Of a stretch of 64,000 nucleotides of DNA, positions 32,679-42,232 are shown piece by piece. The notes beneath the pieces are model-generated. The model had not been told where the DNA came from, ran no database searches, and saw only the letters and a program-made list of their open reading frames with translations. Where the stretch lies: positions 1-64,000 of the forward strand of contig NZ_JACHXY010000002.1 of assembly GCF_014192415.1 (NCBI RefSeq), in the 5' to 3' direction. Source of the stretch: Microbacterium proteolyticum. GTDB taxonomy: Bacteria > Actinomycetota > Actinomycetes > Actinomycetales > Microbacteriaceae. How positions within the stretch are numbered: the stretch's first letter is position 1; each line of letters opens with the position of its first letter. Both the position numbers and the translations under genes were made by a program.

Positions 32679-34097
32679 ATGTCCGATGTACTCATCGACC
32701 GACCCGAGCTCGAAAGCCTGGGGCAATACGAGTTCGGCTGGCACGACACCGATGCCGCCGGTGCGCTCGCGCAGCGGGGGATCAACGAGGACGTCGTTCG
32801 CGGCATCTCCTCCCTGAAGTCCGAGCCGGAGTGGATGCTGAAGACGCGCCTCAAGGGCTACCAGCTCTTCGGCCGCAAGCCCATGCCCACCTGGGGTGCC
32901 GATCTCAGCGAGATCGACTTCGACAACATCAAATACTTCGTGCGCTCGACCGAGAAGCAGGCGCAGTCCTGGGAAGACCTTCCGGAAGAGATCCGCAACA
33001 CCTACGAGAAGCTCGGCATCCCCGAGGCTGAGCGTCAGCGCCTCGTCGCCGGTGTCGCCGCGCAGTACGAGTCCGAGGTGGTCTACCACCAGATCCGTGA
33101 AGACCTCGAGCAGCAGGGTGTCATCTTCATGGACACCGACACCGCTCTGCGCGAGCACCCGGAGTTCTTCGAGGAGTACTTCGGCACCGTCATCCCCGCG
33201 GGCGACAACAAGTTCGCCGCGCTGAACACGGCGGTGTGGTCGGGCGGATCGTTCGTCTACGTCCCCAAGGGCGTGCACGTCGAGATCCCGCTGCAGGCGT
33301 ACTTCCGCATCAACACCGAGAACATGGGCCAGTTCGAGCGGACCCTGATCATCGCCGACGAAGACAGCTACGTGCACTACATCGAGGGCTGCACGGCGCC
33401 GATCTACAAGAGCGACTCACTGCACTCGGCCGTGGTCGAGATCATCGTGAAGAAGAACGCGCGCGTTCGCTACACGACGATCCAGAACTGGTCGAACAAC
33501 GTCTACAACCTCGTCACCAAGCGCGCCGTCGCCCATGAGGGCGCCACCATGGAATGGGTCGACGGCAACATCGGCTCGAAGGTGACGATGAAGTACCCCT
33601 CCATCTACCTGATGGGCGAGCACGCCAAGGGCGAGACCCTCTCGGTGGCCTTCGCCGGTCCCGGTCAGCACCAGGACGCCGGCGCGAAGATGATCCACAT
33701 GGCGCCGTACACGCAGTCGTCCATCGTGTCGAAGTCGATCGCCCGCGGTGGCGGTCGTGCCGGGTACCGCGGTGAGGTGCGGGTGGATGCCAATGCGCAC
33801 CACTCCGCCAACACGGTGCGCTGCGACGCACTGCTGGTCGACTCCATCTCGCGCAGCGACACGTACCCCGCGATCGACATCCGTGTCGACGACGTACAGC
33901 TCGGTCACGAGGCCACCGTCTCGAAGGTCAGCGAGGAGCAGTTGTTCTACCTGCAGTCGCGCGGCCTCCCCGAAGACGAGGCCATGGCCATGATCGTGCG
34001 CGGGTTCATCGAGCCCATCGCGCGGGAACTGCCGATGGAGTACGCCCTCGAACTGAACAAGCTCATCGAGATGGGCATGGAGGGCAGCGTCGGATGA
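32679..34097 (+). CDS. sufB: Fe-S cluster assembly scaffold protein SufB
   Basis: SufB is the scaffold subunit of the SufBC2D complex on which [4Fe-4S] clusters are built. At 472 residues it matches the family; the conserved stretch [14 protein letters not shown], the cluster-region Cys in HYIEGCTAP and the C-terminal [17 protein letters not shown] are visible. ATG 32679 has AAGGAG 10 bases upstream. The GTG at 32670 lies too close to that site. It is the first gene of the SUF operon. No SufR-type repressor gene precedes it. Confidence 0.97.
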   Translation: MSDVLIDRPELESLGQYEFGWHDTDAAGALAQRGINEDVVRGISSLKSEPEWMLKTRLKGYQLFGRKPMPTWGADLSEIDFDNIKYFVRSTEKQAQSWEDLPEEIRNTYEKLGIPEAERQRLVAGVAAQYESEVVYHQIREDLEQQGVIFMDTDTALREHPEFFEEYFGTVIPAGDNKFAALNTAVWSGGSFVYVPKGVHVEIPLQAYFRINTENMGQFERTLIIADEDSYVHYIEGCTAPIYKSDSLHSAVVEIIVKKNARVRYTTIQNWSNNVYNLVTKRAVAHEGATMEWVDGNIGSKVTMKYPSIYLMGEHAKGETLSVAFAGPGQHQDAGAKMIHMAPYTQSSIVSKSIARGGGRAGYRGEVRVDANAHHSANTVRCDALLVDSISRSDTYPAIDIRVDDVQLGHEATVSKVSEEQLFYLQSRGLPEDEAMAMIVRGFIEPIARELPMEYALELNKLIEMGMEGSVG

Positions 34098-34161
34098 TCT
34101 CCTCGGCGACATCCGCGCCCCCCGCGCTTCCCCCTCTCGCGTCGAACGGAGTATCGGCTCA

Positions 34162-35355
34162 GTGACCACAGTGACCACGACCCCCGCGGCTACCGCGGAG
34201 GGCCATATCGACCCGGCCGCCCTCGTGGCATCCTTCGTTCCGGTGCAGACGCGCTCGGAGCGGGCGACCTCGTTCGATCCGGCCGATTTCGGCATGCCGA
34301 CGGGCCGCGAGGTCAACTGGAAGCTCAGCCCGGTCGACCGGCTCGCGCCGCTCTTCGTGGACGAAGCCGGGCCGACCGGCGTCATGCGCGTCGAGGTCGA
34401 GGCCCCCGCCGAGGTCGAGCAGCTGCGTCTCGCGGCCGGTGACGCGCCGCGCGGCGAGCACTTCCGGCCCGAAGATCTGACGGCCGCCCTCGCCTGGACG
34501 CACGAGTCGGAGGCGCCGCTGCTGCGGATCCCCGCCGACGTCGAGCTCGACGAGCCCGTGGTGGTCCGGCTGACCGGCACCGGCGGACTCGCACACGCCC
34601 ACGTGGTGATCGAGGCGCAGCCGAACTCGCGTGGCACCGTCGTCCTGCGGCACGAAGGCACCGCCCAGCACGCCCAGAACGTCGAGATCCTCGTGCGCGA
34701 CGGTGCCGACCTGACGGTCGTGTCGGTGCAGAAGTGGGACGATGACGCGATCCACGCTTCGGCGCACCAGGCGCGCGTCGACCGCGACGCGAAGCTCACC
34801 CATGTGGTGGTGAGCTTCGGCGGTGGCGTCGTGCGCGTGAACCCGTCCGTCGAGCTGTCGGGTGCCGGCGCCGAGGGCCGGCTGTACGGTCTGTCGTTCG
34901 CCGACGCCGGCCAGCACCTCGAGTCGCAGGTGTATCTGCACCACAAGGGTCCGCACACCGTCGGTGACGTGCTCTACAAGGGCGCGCTCCAGGGTGCCAG
35001 CGCCCGCAGTGTGTGGATCGGCGATGTTCTCATCGGACCGGATGCCACGGGCACCGACTCGTACGAGGCGAACCGCAACCTCGTGCTCACCGACGGCGCG
35101 CGCGCCGACTCGATCCCGAACCTCGAGATCCAGACGGGCGACATCCAGGGTGCGGGCCACGCCAGCGCCACGGGTCGCTTCGACGACGAGCAGCTGTTCT
35201 ACCTCCAGGCCCGCGGTATCGGAGAAGACGAAGCGCGTCGACTCGTCGTCCTCGGGTTCCTCAGCGAGATCGTCCAGCGCATCGGCATCCCCGAGCTCGA
35301 GACCGAGCTGACCGAGGCGATCGAGCGCGAGCTGGCCCAGGGGGCTGCCGCGTGA
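34162..35355 (+). CDS. sufD: Fe-S cluster assembly protein SufD
   Basis: SufD forms the heterodimer with SufB in SufBC2D and helps iron entry. The 397-residue protein has a right-handed beta-helix core and the family C-terminal segment ATGRFDDEQLFYLQARGI, with the conserved Glu/Gln positions. GTG 34162 is the first plausible start. The stop overlaps the start of the Rieske protein gene by four bases (GTGA). Confidence 0.95.
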   Translation: MTTVTTTPAATAEGHIDPAALVASFVPVQTRSERATSFDPADFGMPTGREVNWKLSPVDRLAPLFVDEAGPTGVMRVEVEAPAEVEQLRLAAGDAPRGEHFRPEDLTAALAWTHESEAPLLRIPADVELDEPVVVRLTGTGGLAHAHVVIEAQPNSRGTVVLRHEGTAQHAQNVEILVRDGADLTVVSVQKWDDDAIHASAHQARVDRDAKLTHVVVSFGGGVVRVNPSVELSGAGAEGRLYGLSFADAGQHLESQVYLHHKGPHTVGDVLYKGALQGASARSVWIGDVLIGPDATGTDSYEANRNLVLTDGARADSIPNLEIQTGDIQGAGHASATGRFDDEQLFYLQARGIGEDEARRLVVLGFLSEIVQRIGIPELETELTEAIERELAQGAAA

Positions 35356-35681
35356 GCGCTGCCCGCGCCTGCGCGCTGAGCGACCTCGTGCAAGACGAGG
35401 CGCACCGCGTCGAGATCGGCGGTGTCGCCATCGCCGTGGTGCTCGACGGCAACGGCGACGTGCACGCGATCGGCGATGTCTGCACCCACGGCGACATCTC
35501 TCTGTCGGACGGCTTCGTCGAGGGCGAGACGCTGGAGTGCTGGGCCCACGGCTCGGCCTTCTCGCTCAAGACCGGACGCCCCCTCAACCTGCCGGCTTTC
35601 GAGCCGGTGCCCGTGTACGAGGTCGTGATCGACGGAGACGACGTGCTCATCGATCCTTCCGTCACCAAGGCGACGGCCTGA
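35352..35681 (+). CDS. Rieske-type [2Fe-2S] ferredoxin of the SUF operon
   Basis: This 109-residue protein resembles the ferredoxin subunit of non-haem iron oxygenases. The Rieske ligands are CTHGDI and CWAHGSAF (Cys/His pairs). Such a gene lies between sufD and sufC in many actinobacteria, where it probably supplies electrons or serves as an early acceptor; the role is inferred from context. GTG 35352 overlaps the sufD stop. Confidence 0.92.
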   Translation: MSAARACALSDLVQDEAHRVEIGGVAIAVVLDGNGDVHAIGDVCTHGDISLSDGFVEGETLECWAHGSAFSLKTGRPLNLPAFEPVPVYEVVIDGDDVLIDPSVTKATA

Positions 35682-35718
35682 GCCGCGCCCACGACCCCAG
35701 ACTTACGTAAGGAACCCC

Positions 35719-36489
35719 ATGTCTGTCCTCGAGATCCGCGACCTCCACGTGACGGTCGAGACGGAGAACGGTACGACCCCGATCCTCAACGGCGTGACGC
35801 TGACGCTGCGCACCGGTGAGACCCACGCCATCATGGGCCCCAACGGCTCCGGCAAGTCGACCCTGGCGTACACGATCGCCGGTCACCCCAAGTACACCGT
35901 CACGAGCGGCTCCATCACGCTGGACGGCGAAGACGTGCTCGAGATGACCGTCGACGAGCGCGCCCGCGCCGGTCTCTTCCTGGCGATGCAGTACCCGGTC
36001 GAGATCCCCGGTGTCACGGTCACCAACTTCCTCCGCACCGCCAAGACGGCCATCGACGGCGAGGCTCCGGCCATCCGCAGCTGGACCAAGGACGTCAAGG
36101 GCGCCATGTCGAACCTGCGTATGGACGCGACGTTCGCCGCGCGCAACGTCAACGAGGGTTTCTCCGGCGGTGAGAAGAAGCGTCACGAGATCCTCCAGCT
36201 CGAGCTGCTCAAGCCGAAGATCGCCGTGCTCGACGAAACCGACTCGGGTCTCGACGTCGACGCGCTCAAGATCGTGTCGGAGGGCGTGAACCGCGCGAAG
36301 GAGCAGACCGACCTCGGTGTGCTGCTCATCACGCACTACACGCGCATCCTCCGCTACATCCGTCCCGACTTCGTCCACGTGGTCGTCAAGGGTCGGATCG
36401 TCGAAGAGGGCGGCCCCGAGCTCGCCGACCGTCTCGAAGAAGAGGGTTACGACCGTTTCCTCGAGGCCGGTACGCCGGTCGACGCGTAA
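35719..36489 (+). CDS. sufC: Fe-S cluster assembly ATPase SufC
   Basis: SufC is the ABC-type ATPase that drives conformational change in SufB/SufD. It has Walker A GPNGSGKST near residue 41, the modified signature FSGGEKKRHEILQ, Walker B IAVLDETDSGLD and the switch His in LLITHYTR. The 256-residue length is typical. GTAAGGA lies 7-8 bases before ATG. Confidence 0.97.
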   Translation: MSVLEIRDLHVTVETENGTTPILNGVTLTLRTGETHAIMGPNGSGKSTLAYTIAGHPKYTVTSGSITLDGEDVLEMTVDERARAGLFLAMQYPVEIPGVTVTNFLRTAKTAIDGEAPAIRSWTKDVKGAMSNLRMDATFAARNVNEGFSGGEKKRHEILQLELLKPKIAVLDETDSGLDVDALKIVSEGVNRAKEQTDLGVLLITHYTRILRYIRPDFVHVVVKGRIVEEGGPELADRLEEEGYDRFLEAGTPVDA

Positions 36490-36498
36490 GATCGTTAC
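36486..36498 (+). promoter_or_regulatory. Possible -10 box of a leaderless sufT transcript
   Basis: TAAGAT overlaps the sufC stop codon and lies 6 bases before ATG 36499. It could give sufT a private leaderless message in addition to read-through from the operon. Confidence 0.35.
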
Positions 36499-36828
36499 AT
36501 GACCGCAACGCTCGCGCCCGAGAAGTACGACGAGGTCACCGAGGCCCTCAAAGACGTGATGGACCCCGAACTGGGGATCAACGTCGTCGACCTGGGGCTC
36601 ATCTACGACCTCGCATGGGATGACGAGAACGACGCCCTCGTCATCCACATGACCCTCACCTCGGCCGGCTGCCCGCTGACCGACGTGCTCGAAGAACAGA
36701 CCGCCCAGTCCCTCGACAACGTGGTGGACCGTTTCCGCATCAACTGGGTGTGGATGCCGCCGTGGGGTCCCGAGCGGATCACCGACGACGGCCGCGACAT
36801 GATGCGCGCTCTCGGTTTCGCGATCTGA
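36499..36828 (+). CDS. sufT: Metal-sulfur cluster assembly factor (DUF59/MIP18, SufT-like)
   Basis: This 109-residue MIP18-family protein is involved in iron-sulfur protein maturation. Conserved are DPELGINVVDLGLIYD and the Cys-containing loop TLTSAGCPLTDVLEEQ. It follows sufC by 9 bases. The operon ends here without a sufS desulfurase or sufU, which must be elsewhere in the genome. Confidence 0.92.
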   Translation: MTATLAPEKYDEVTEALKDVMDPELGINVVDLGLIYDLAWDDENDALVIHMTLTSAGCPLTDVLEEQTAQSLDNVVDRFRINWVWMPPWGPERITDDGRDMMRALGFAI

Positions 36829-36877
36829 ACGGAACGGCCGAGCGCGGCCGGTCGGTGTGTACCCGCGCCCGCTCCGC

Positions 36878-36907
36878 GAACGCCCGTCCCTCCGGGGGCG
36901 GGCGTTC
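36878..36907 (+). terminator. Terminator of the SUF operon
   Basis: GAACGCCCG (36878-36886) pairs with CGGGCGTTC (36899-36907); the stem extends through CCC and GGG. TTCCG follows. Confidence 0.8.
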
Positions 36908-36985
36908 TTCCGTGTCTCGGGCGGTGCCATCGTGGCCGTGTTTCGCCGTCTGACGCGTCGATTCCCCGGCATCCGGGGCTCTCAT

Positions 36986-36997
36986 TAGGCTCGCGAC
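36986..36997 (+). promoter_or_regulatory. -10 box of a leaderless malY/patB transcript
   Basis: TAGGCT at 36986-36991 is followed by 6 bases and ATG 36998, with no Shine-Dalgarno sequence. Confidence 0.5.
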
Positions 36998-38161
36998 ATG
37001 AGCGTTCCTCCCCTCCAGGCCCTGCCGCTCGCCCTCCTCCGTCAGCGGACCAGCACGAAGTGGCGCTCGTACGGTGACGACGTGATCCCCATGTTCGTCG
37101 CCGAGACCGACTTCGCGTTGGCCCCGGGGATCACGGCCGCCTTGCACCGCGCGGTGGAGATCGGCGACACCGGGTACACGCCCCCGCGGCCCGGGATCGA
37201 CCTCGACTTCGCGGACTTCGCCGACCGTCACTGGGGCTGGCGCCCCGATCCGACGCGCATCCGCTGGACGGGCGATGTGATGATGGGCGTCGTCGAGGTG
37301 TTGCGCGCGGTCACCTCGCCCGGTGACCGTGTGATCGTCACGCCCCCGGTGTACCCGCCGTTCTACGACACGGTCGAGGAGGCGGGTACGGTCGTGGAGC
37401 GGGTTCCGCTCGTCGACGACGGCCACGGCTGGCAGCTCGATCTCGAGGGCATCGAGCGGGCCCTCGCGGCCGGCGCCCGGTCGGTGCTGCTGTGCAACCC
37501 GCACAACCCCACCGGCACGGTCCACACACGCGAGTCGCTCGCCGGCCTCGCACGGTTGGCGCACCGGTTCGGCGCGACCGTCGTCAGCGACGAGATCCAC
37601 GCGCCGCTCACCCACGCCCCCGCGGTGTTCACCCCGTTCCTGGATGCCGCGCCCGAGGCGGCCGTGGTCGGTTACACCGTGACGAGCGCGAGCAAGACCT
37701 ACAACCTCGCGGGGCTCAAGTGCGCGGTCATCGTGACGGGCGCCGACGAGACTGCGGCGGTCGTTCGCGGGCTGCCGTGGGAGGTCGAGTGGCGCGCGGG
37801 ACTGTTCGGCGTCATCGCCAACCGCGCCGCGTTCTCGGCCGACAGCGACGAGTGGCTCGAGGGGCTGCTGGCCGCCCTGGATCAGAACCGCCGCCTGCTG
37901 GCCGACCTGCTCGCCGAGCACCTTCCCCTCGCGCGCTACCGCATCCCCGACGCCGGGTTCCTCGCCTGGGTGGACGTCTCGGCATACGGGTGGGGGGAGA
38001 ACCCCGCGCCGTTCATCCGCCGTGAGGCGAAGGTCGCGCTGCACCACGGCCCGCTCTTCGGCGAAGAGGGCGTCGGGCACGTGCGCATCAACGTCGGGTG
38101 CGCGCCCGAGGTCCTGCGCGAGGCGATCGAGCGCATCGGCCGGTTGGTGCCCGCCGTCTGA
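36998..38161 (+). CDS. MalY/PatB-family PLP-dependent C-S lyase
   Basis: This 387-residue class I/II aminotransferase-fold enzyme most resembles cystathionine beta-lyase/MalY. The PLP-binding Lys is in TSASKTYNLAGLK, with the family motifs CNPHNPTGTVH and VVSDEIHAPL before it. It probably cleaves cystathionine or cysteine conjugates. It follows the SUF operon but has its own leaderless promoter after a terminator and lacks the cysteine desulfurase signature, so I do not read it as SufS. Confidence 0.9.
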   Translation: MSVPPLQALPLALLRQRTSTKWRSYGDDVIPMFVAETDFALAPGITAALHRAVEIGDTGYTPPRPGIDLDFADFADRHWGWRPDPTRIRWTGDVMMGVVEVLRAVTSPGDRVIVTPPVYPPFYDTVEEAGTVVERVPLVDDGHGWQLDLEGIERALAAGARSVLLCNPHNPTGTVHTRESLAGLARLAHRFGATVVSDEIHAPLTHAPAVFTPFLDAAPEAAVVGYTVTSASKTYNLAGLKCAVIVTGADETAAVVRGLPWEVEWRAGLFGVIANRAAFSADSDEWLEGLLAALDQNRRLLADLLAEHLPLARYRIPDAGFLAWVDVSAYGWGENPAPFIRREAKVALHHGPLFGEEGVGHVRINVGCAPEVLREAIERIGRLVPAV

Positions 38162-38300
38162 CCGCAGCGGCGGCGTGGGTCCGTGGCATCCGTTGTCCGT
38201 CAGCGCCCGCGCCGGGCGGGGGCCCGGGGTGCGTGGCATGCGGACTCGGTTGAGCGTCCGCGCGCGACCTCGGCTCGGGGCTGCGGCATCCGGTGCTCCG

Positions 38301-39209
38301 TCAGCACTCCGCGCGACCGGTGCGCCAGTAGCCCATGAAGGCCACGGCGCGCCGATCGACCCCGCGCTCGGTCACGAGGTGACGGCGGAGGGTCTTGATG
38401 GCCGAGGCCTCGCCCGCGAGCCACGCGTACAGCGGCGCCCTCTTGAGGGCCGCTCCGCCCTTGGCGGTGCGGGGGACCTCCCAGAGCATTCCCTCGTCGA
38501 TGTCGATCTCCTCGACCTCGTCGCCGTGCCCGTCGGGGGTGAGCGCGAAGGCGGCGTCGCGGGTGGCGGTCACCAGGTGCGCGTGTCGGTCTCGGCCTGC
38601 GCGCGCCGCCACCAGGAACGAGAAGCCGGGATGCCGAGGCAGGTAAGCGCAATCCTCGGGCGTCGGCACCTCGAGGACGACCGTGCCCGTGGCATCGGCG
38701 GGCAGCTGCTCCAGGATGACGGCGATCGCGGGAGCAGCTGTCTCGTCGCCGGCCAGCAGGTAGTCGCCGGTTTCGGCGGGAGGGACGAAGTCGACGCCGA
38801 AGCTCACATCGGTCAGCGCGACCGTGGGCGCGAACACCAGCACCTCGTCGCCGACGCGGCTGTTCTCGATCCACGCGGAGGCAGGTCCCAGCACTTCGTG
38901 GGCGACCATGTCGATGTCGACCTCGCGGTCGGCGCGTCGCACGGCGCGGGTCGTGTAGGTGCGGAACGGCAGGCGCAGCTCGTCGGGGAGTTCGCGCCAG
39001 GCGGTCCACCAGTCCGCGCCGGTCGGCATGGCATCCAGGCTCAGCGTGTCGGTGGGGAAGACGACCTTGATGCGCTGGTCGAAGCCGGGGTCGCCGTACT
39101 CGTGGAGGTCGTCGCCGACGAAGGTGAACCGGCGGAAGCTGGGCGTCAGGTCGGTGATGCGGGCGACGCGGACGCGGAAGAACCGCGAGGTCTCACGAGG
39201 GGAGGGCAT
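38301..39209 (-). CDS. Siderophore-interacting protein (ferric-siderophore reductase)
   Basis: This 302-residue FAD-binding SIP/ViuB-type protein releases iron by reducing imported ferric siderophore in the cytoplasm. The N-terminal FAD domain (about 10-125) contains RAVRRADREVDIDMVAHE. The C-terminal NAD(P)H domain ends with LVTERGVDRRAVAFMGYWR, the typical family tail. Its start overlaps the end of the ATP-binding protein gene by 17 bases, so it is the last gene of the iron-uptake operon. Confidence 0.92.
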   Translation of the reverse strand: MPSPRETSRFFRVRVARITDLTPSFRRFTFVGDDLHEYGDPGFDQRIKVVFPTDTLSLDAMPTGADWWTAWRELPDELRLPFRTYTTRAVRRADREVDIDMVAHEVLGPASAWIENSRVGDEVLVFAPTVALTDVSFGVDFVPPAETGDYLLAGDETAAPAIAVILEQLPADATGTVVLEVPTPEDCAYLPRHPGFSFLVAARAGRDRHAHLVTATRDAAFALTPDGHGDEVEEIDIDEGMLWEVPRTAKGGAALKRAPLYAWLAGEASAIKTLRRHLVTERGVDRRAVAFMGYWRTGRAEC

Positions 39210-40047
39210 CGAGGGGCTCCTGAACGGTGTCGGGGGCGGGCACGCGCGGGCTCACGTGGTGACGGCCGCGGGGGAGGACGAGCGGGGTGCCCGAGACGGG
39301 GTCGGGGACGACGAGCGCATCGAGTCCGAAGACGTCTCGGATGAGCTCGGAGGTCATGACGGCGGTGGGGTCTCCGGCGGCGACCACGTGACCCTCGCGC
39401 AGCGCGATCAGGTGATCGGCGTAGCGCGCGGCCATGTTCATGTCGTGCAGCACCATCACCGTGGTGGTGCCGCGATCGCGGTTGAGGTCGGTGAGCAGGT
39501 CGAGCACCTCGACCTGGTGCGCGACGTCGAGGAAGGTCGTCGGTTCGTCGAGCAGCAGGATGTCGGTCTCCTGCGCCAGAGCCATGGCGATCCACACGCG
39601 CTGACGCTGGCCGCCGGAGAGTTCGTCGATCGAGCGGTCGGCGAGGTCGCTGATGCCGGTCGCGGCGAGGGCCTCGGCGACGACCTCGTAGTCGCGGGTG
39701 CTCCAGCGGGCGAGCGCGCGCTGGTGGGGGTGGCGGCCGCGGCCCACCAGGTCGGCGACGGCGATGCCCTCGGGTGCGATCGGGCTCTGCGGGAGCAGGC
39801 CGAGGATGCGTGCGACCTCTTTAGAGGGACGTTCGTGCAGCGCTTTGCCGTCGAGCACGACGCGACCGGTCTTCGGCGGAAGCAGACGCGCGAGCGCGCG
39901 GAGGAGCGTCGACTTGCCGCAGCCGTTGGCCCCGACGATCGCGGTGATGCGGCCGGCGGGGAAGGCGATGTCGAGGTCGTCGACGATCACGCGGTCGCCG
40001 TACGCGAGAGTGAGTCCTTCGGCGGTGAGCGTGCGGTTCGCGGTCAC
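39193..40047 (-). CDS. Iron-siderophore ABC transporter, ATP-binding protein
   Basis: This FecE/FepC-type ATPase energises siderophore import. It has Walker A GANGCGKST, signature LSGGQRQRVWIAMA, Walker B ILLLDEPTTFLD and the switch His in MVLHDMNMA. GTG 40047 gives 284 residues and a normal N-terminus (TLTAEGLTLAYGDR). An ATG-less extension to 40143 would run into the permease gene. Confidence 0.95.
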   Translation of the reverse strand: MTANRTLTAEGLTLAYGDRVIVDDLDIAFPAGRITAIVGANGCGKSTLLRALARLLPPKTGRVVLDGKALHERPSKEVARILGLLPQSPIAPEGIAVADLVGRGRHPHQRALARWSTRDYEVVAEALAATGISDLADRSIDELSGGQRQRVWIAMALAQETDILLLDEPTTFLDVAHQVEVLDLLTDLNRDRGTTTVMVLHDMNMAARYADHLIALREGHVVAAGDPTAVMTSELIRDVFGLDALVVPDPVSGTPLVLPRGRHHVSPRVPAPDTVQEPLDALPS

Positions 40048-40084
40048 GAGCGGGCTCCATCGGAGTGGGAAGTCACGGGGGTGG

Positions 40085-41161
40085 TCACAGTGAGCCTCCG
40101 GAACGGTTGGTCCTGATGAGCAGGTAGATGAGGTACGGCGCACCGAGCACGCCCGTGATCACGCCGACGGGGTAGCGGTTGTCGAACGCGAACTGACCGA
40201 GCAGGTCGCTGAGCATGACGAGGAGGGCGCCGACGAGGCCGGCGGGCACCAGGAGCGAGCCACCCGGCCCGATGAGTCGGGCGGCGATCGGGCCGGCCAT
40301 GAACGCCACGAACGCGATGGGGCCGCTCGCCGCGGTGGCGACCGCCAGCATGACGACGGCGCCGACGATGAGCAGCAGGCGGGTGCGCTCGACCCGTACG
40401 CCCAGACCGGCGGCGGAGTCATCACCCAGGCGCAGAACCGCGAGTCCGCGCGTGTGGGCGACCATGAGCGGCACGACGACCGCGACGGTGACGGCCAAGG
40501 GCAGCAAACGCTCCCACGAGGCGTTGTTGAGGCTACCGGTGAGCCACTGCATCGCCGTCTGCAGGTCCCAGTTGGCTGCGCGGGTCAGCATCCACGTCGT
40601 GACGCTGTCGAGCATCGCCGCGACGCCGATGCCGATGAGCACGAGTCGCGTGCCGGTGAAGGCCCCGCGACGGGACAGGAGATAGATGGCCCCGGCCGTG
40701 GCGAGGGCGCCGAACAGGGCGAAGGCCGAGACGGCGGCATCCGAGAGCGAGAAGCCGATGATCGCGACGACGGCGAAGGCACTGGCGCCCGAGGAGATGC
40801 CGATGATGTCGGGGGATGCGAGGGGGTTTCGCAGCATCGTCTGGAACGTCACGCCAGCCATGCCGAAGGCGAGGCCCGAGAGCAGTCCGAGACTGGCGCG
40901 AGGGAGGCGGAGTTCGCCGATGGTGAAGGAGGCGCCCGGCACCGTCTGGCCCAGGATCACGCGGATGACCTGGTCGGGAGTGTAGAAGGTGTTGCCGACC
41001 ATGAGGGTCACGACGTAGACGAAGACGACCGCGCTCAACAGGATCGCGGACACGAGGATCCGTCGACAGGCGCGGCCGCGCCGGCCGCGGACGAGAGCGG
41101 CGACGTCGGGCACGGATGCCGTCGCGGCATCCGCCCGGGGAGAGAGGGTCTGCGTGCTCAC
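40085..41161 (-). CDS. Iron-siderophore ABC transporter, permease (FecD-like)
   Basis: This 358-residue FecCD-family permease has about ten helices, the Gly-rich GLAFGMAGVTFQTMLRNPLA coupling region and VAFMAGPIAARLIGP near the C-terminus. It pairs with the next permease to form the channel. Its start overlaps the end of that gene by four bases. Confidence 0.94.
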   Translation of the reverse strand: MSTQTLSPRADAATASVPDVAALVRGRRGRACRRILVSAILLSAVVFVYVVTLMVGNTFYTPDQVIRVILGQTVPGASFTIGELRLPRASLGLLSGLAFGMAGVTFQTMLRNPLASPDIIGISSGASAFAVVAIIGFSLSDAAVSAFALFGALATAGAIYLLSRRGAFTGTRLVLIGIGVAAMLDSVTTWMLTRAANWDLQTAMQWLTGSLNNASWERLLPLAVTVAVVVPLMVAHTRGLAVLRLGDDSAAGLGVRVERTRLLLIVGAVVMLAVATAASGPIAFVAFMAGPIAARLIGPGGSLLVPAGLVGALLVMLSDLLGQFAFDNRYPVGVITGVLGAPYLIYLLIRTNRSGGSL

Positions 41162-42204
41162 AGTTCACGCACCTTCTGCCGGCGGACGATCCAGATGAAG
41201 AAGGGGGCACCGATCAGGGCGGTGAGGATGCCGACCTCGACTTCGGTCGGGCGCGCGACGAGGCGGCCCACGACGTCGGCGCCCACGAGGAGGATCGCCC
41301 CTCCCAGGGCCGAGAAGGGCACGAGCCAGCGGTGGTCCGTGCCGATGAGCATGCGGCAGACGTGGGGGACCACGAGTCCGACGAAGGCGATGGGGCCCGC
41401 GACAGCGGTGGCGGCGCCCACGAGCACGACCGCGCCGGCGGACGCCACCAGGCGCGTGCGTCCGACGTGCTCGCCGAGGCCCGTGGCGACGTCATCGCCG
41501 AGCGCGAGGGAGTTCATGCCGCGGGAGCAGAGGACGCAGACGAGGGCGCCGATCGCGAGGACCGGCAGGAGGACCTGGACACGCTCCCACGTCGCCCCGC
41601 CGATGCCGCCGATCTGCCAGAACCGGAACACCTCGAGCAGATCCACGCGGGGGAGCAGGATCGCGCTCGACAGTGAGCCGAAGGCCGCCGTGGTCGCAGC
41701 TCCCGCGAGGGCGAGCTTGAGCGGGGTGGCGCCGCCGCGCCCGAGTGAGCCCACGGTGTAGACGAAGACGGCCGCCGCCGCCGCGCCCACGATCGCGAAG
41801 CCCACGTATCCGGTCGAGCTGGAGAGCCCGAAGAAGGCGATGCCGCTGACCACGGCCAGTGACGCGCCCGCGGAGACGCCCAGGATGCCGGGGTCGGCGA
41901 GCGGATTGCGGGTGACGGCCTGCATCGTCAGTCCCGCCATCGCGAGAGCGGCGCCGACGAGCAGACCGAGCACGGTGCGGGGGACACGGGCGATCACCGC
42001 GGCCTCTCCGACGCCTCCGCCGCCGGTGAACGCGGAGGCGATCTCGTCGAAGGAGACATCGCGGGTGCCGAAGGCGACGGATGCCACCGACACCACGACC
42101 AGGCCCCCCGTGAGCACCAGTACCCACAGAAGGCGGCGACCCACCGGACGCCGCAGGGAGGCGGCATCCGGGAGTGCGTCGACGACGGGGGAGCGTGTGG
42201 TCAC
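41158..42204 (-). CDS. Iron-siderophore ABC transporter, permease (FecC-like)
   Basis: This is a second 348-residue FecCD-family permease, with GAALAMAGLTMQAVTRNPLAD and FVGLVVPHVCRMLIG, the family's coupling and C-terminal motifs. About nine to ten helices are seen. GTG 42204 is the likely start. The lipoprotein gene ends 28 bases upstream. Confidence 0.94.
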   Translation of the reverse strand: MTTRSPVVDALPDAASLRRPVGRRLLWVLVLTGGLVVVSVASVAFGTRDVSFDEIASAFTGGGGVGEAAVIARVPRTVLGLLVGAALAMAGLTMQAVTRNPLADPGILGVSAGASLAVVSGIAFFGLSSSTGYVGFAIVGAAAAAVFVYTVGSLGRGGATPLKLALAGAATTAAFGSLSSAILLPRVDLLEVFRFWQIGGIGGATWERVQVLLPVLAIGALVCVLCSRGMNSLALGDDVATGLGEHVGRTRLVASAGAVVLVGAATAVAGPIAFVGLVVPHVCRMLIGTDHRWLVPFSALGGAILLVGADVVGRLVARPTEVEVGILTALIGAPFFIWIVRRQKVREL

Positions 42205-42232
42205 GAGGGGCGCGGTCCGGTGAGGAGGGGGA

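Noticed and set aside
36998..38161. MalY/PatB gene as the missing SufS desulfurase
   Set aside because: The Lys context and fold markers are those of C-S lyases, and a terminator and separate promoter divide it from the SUF operon.
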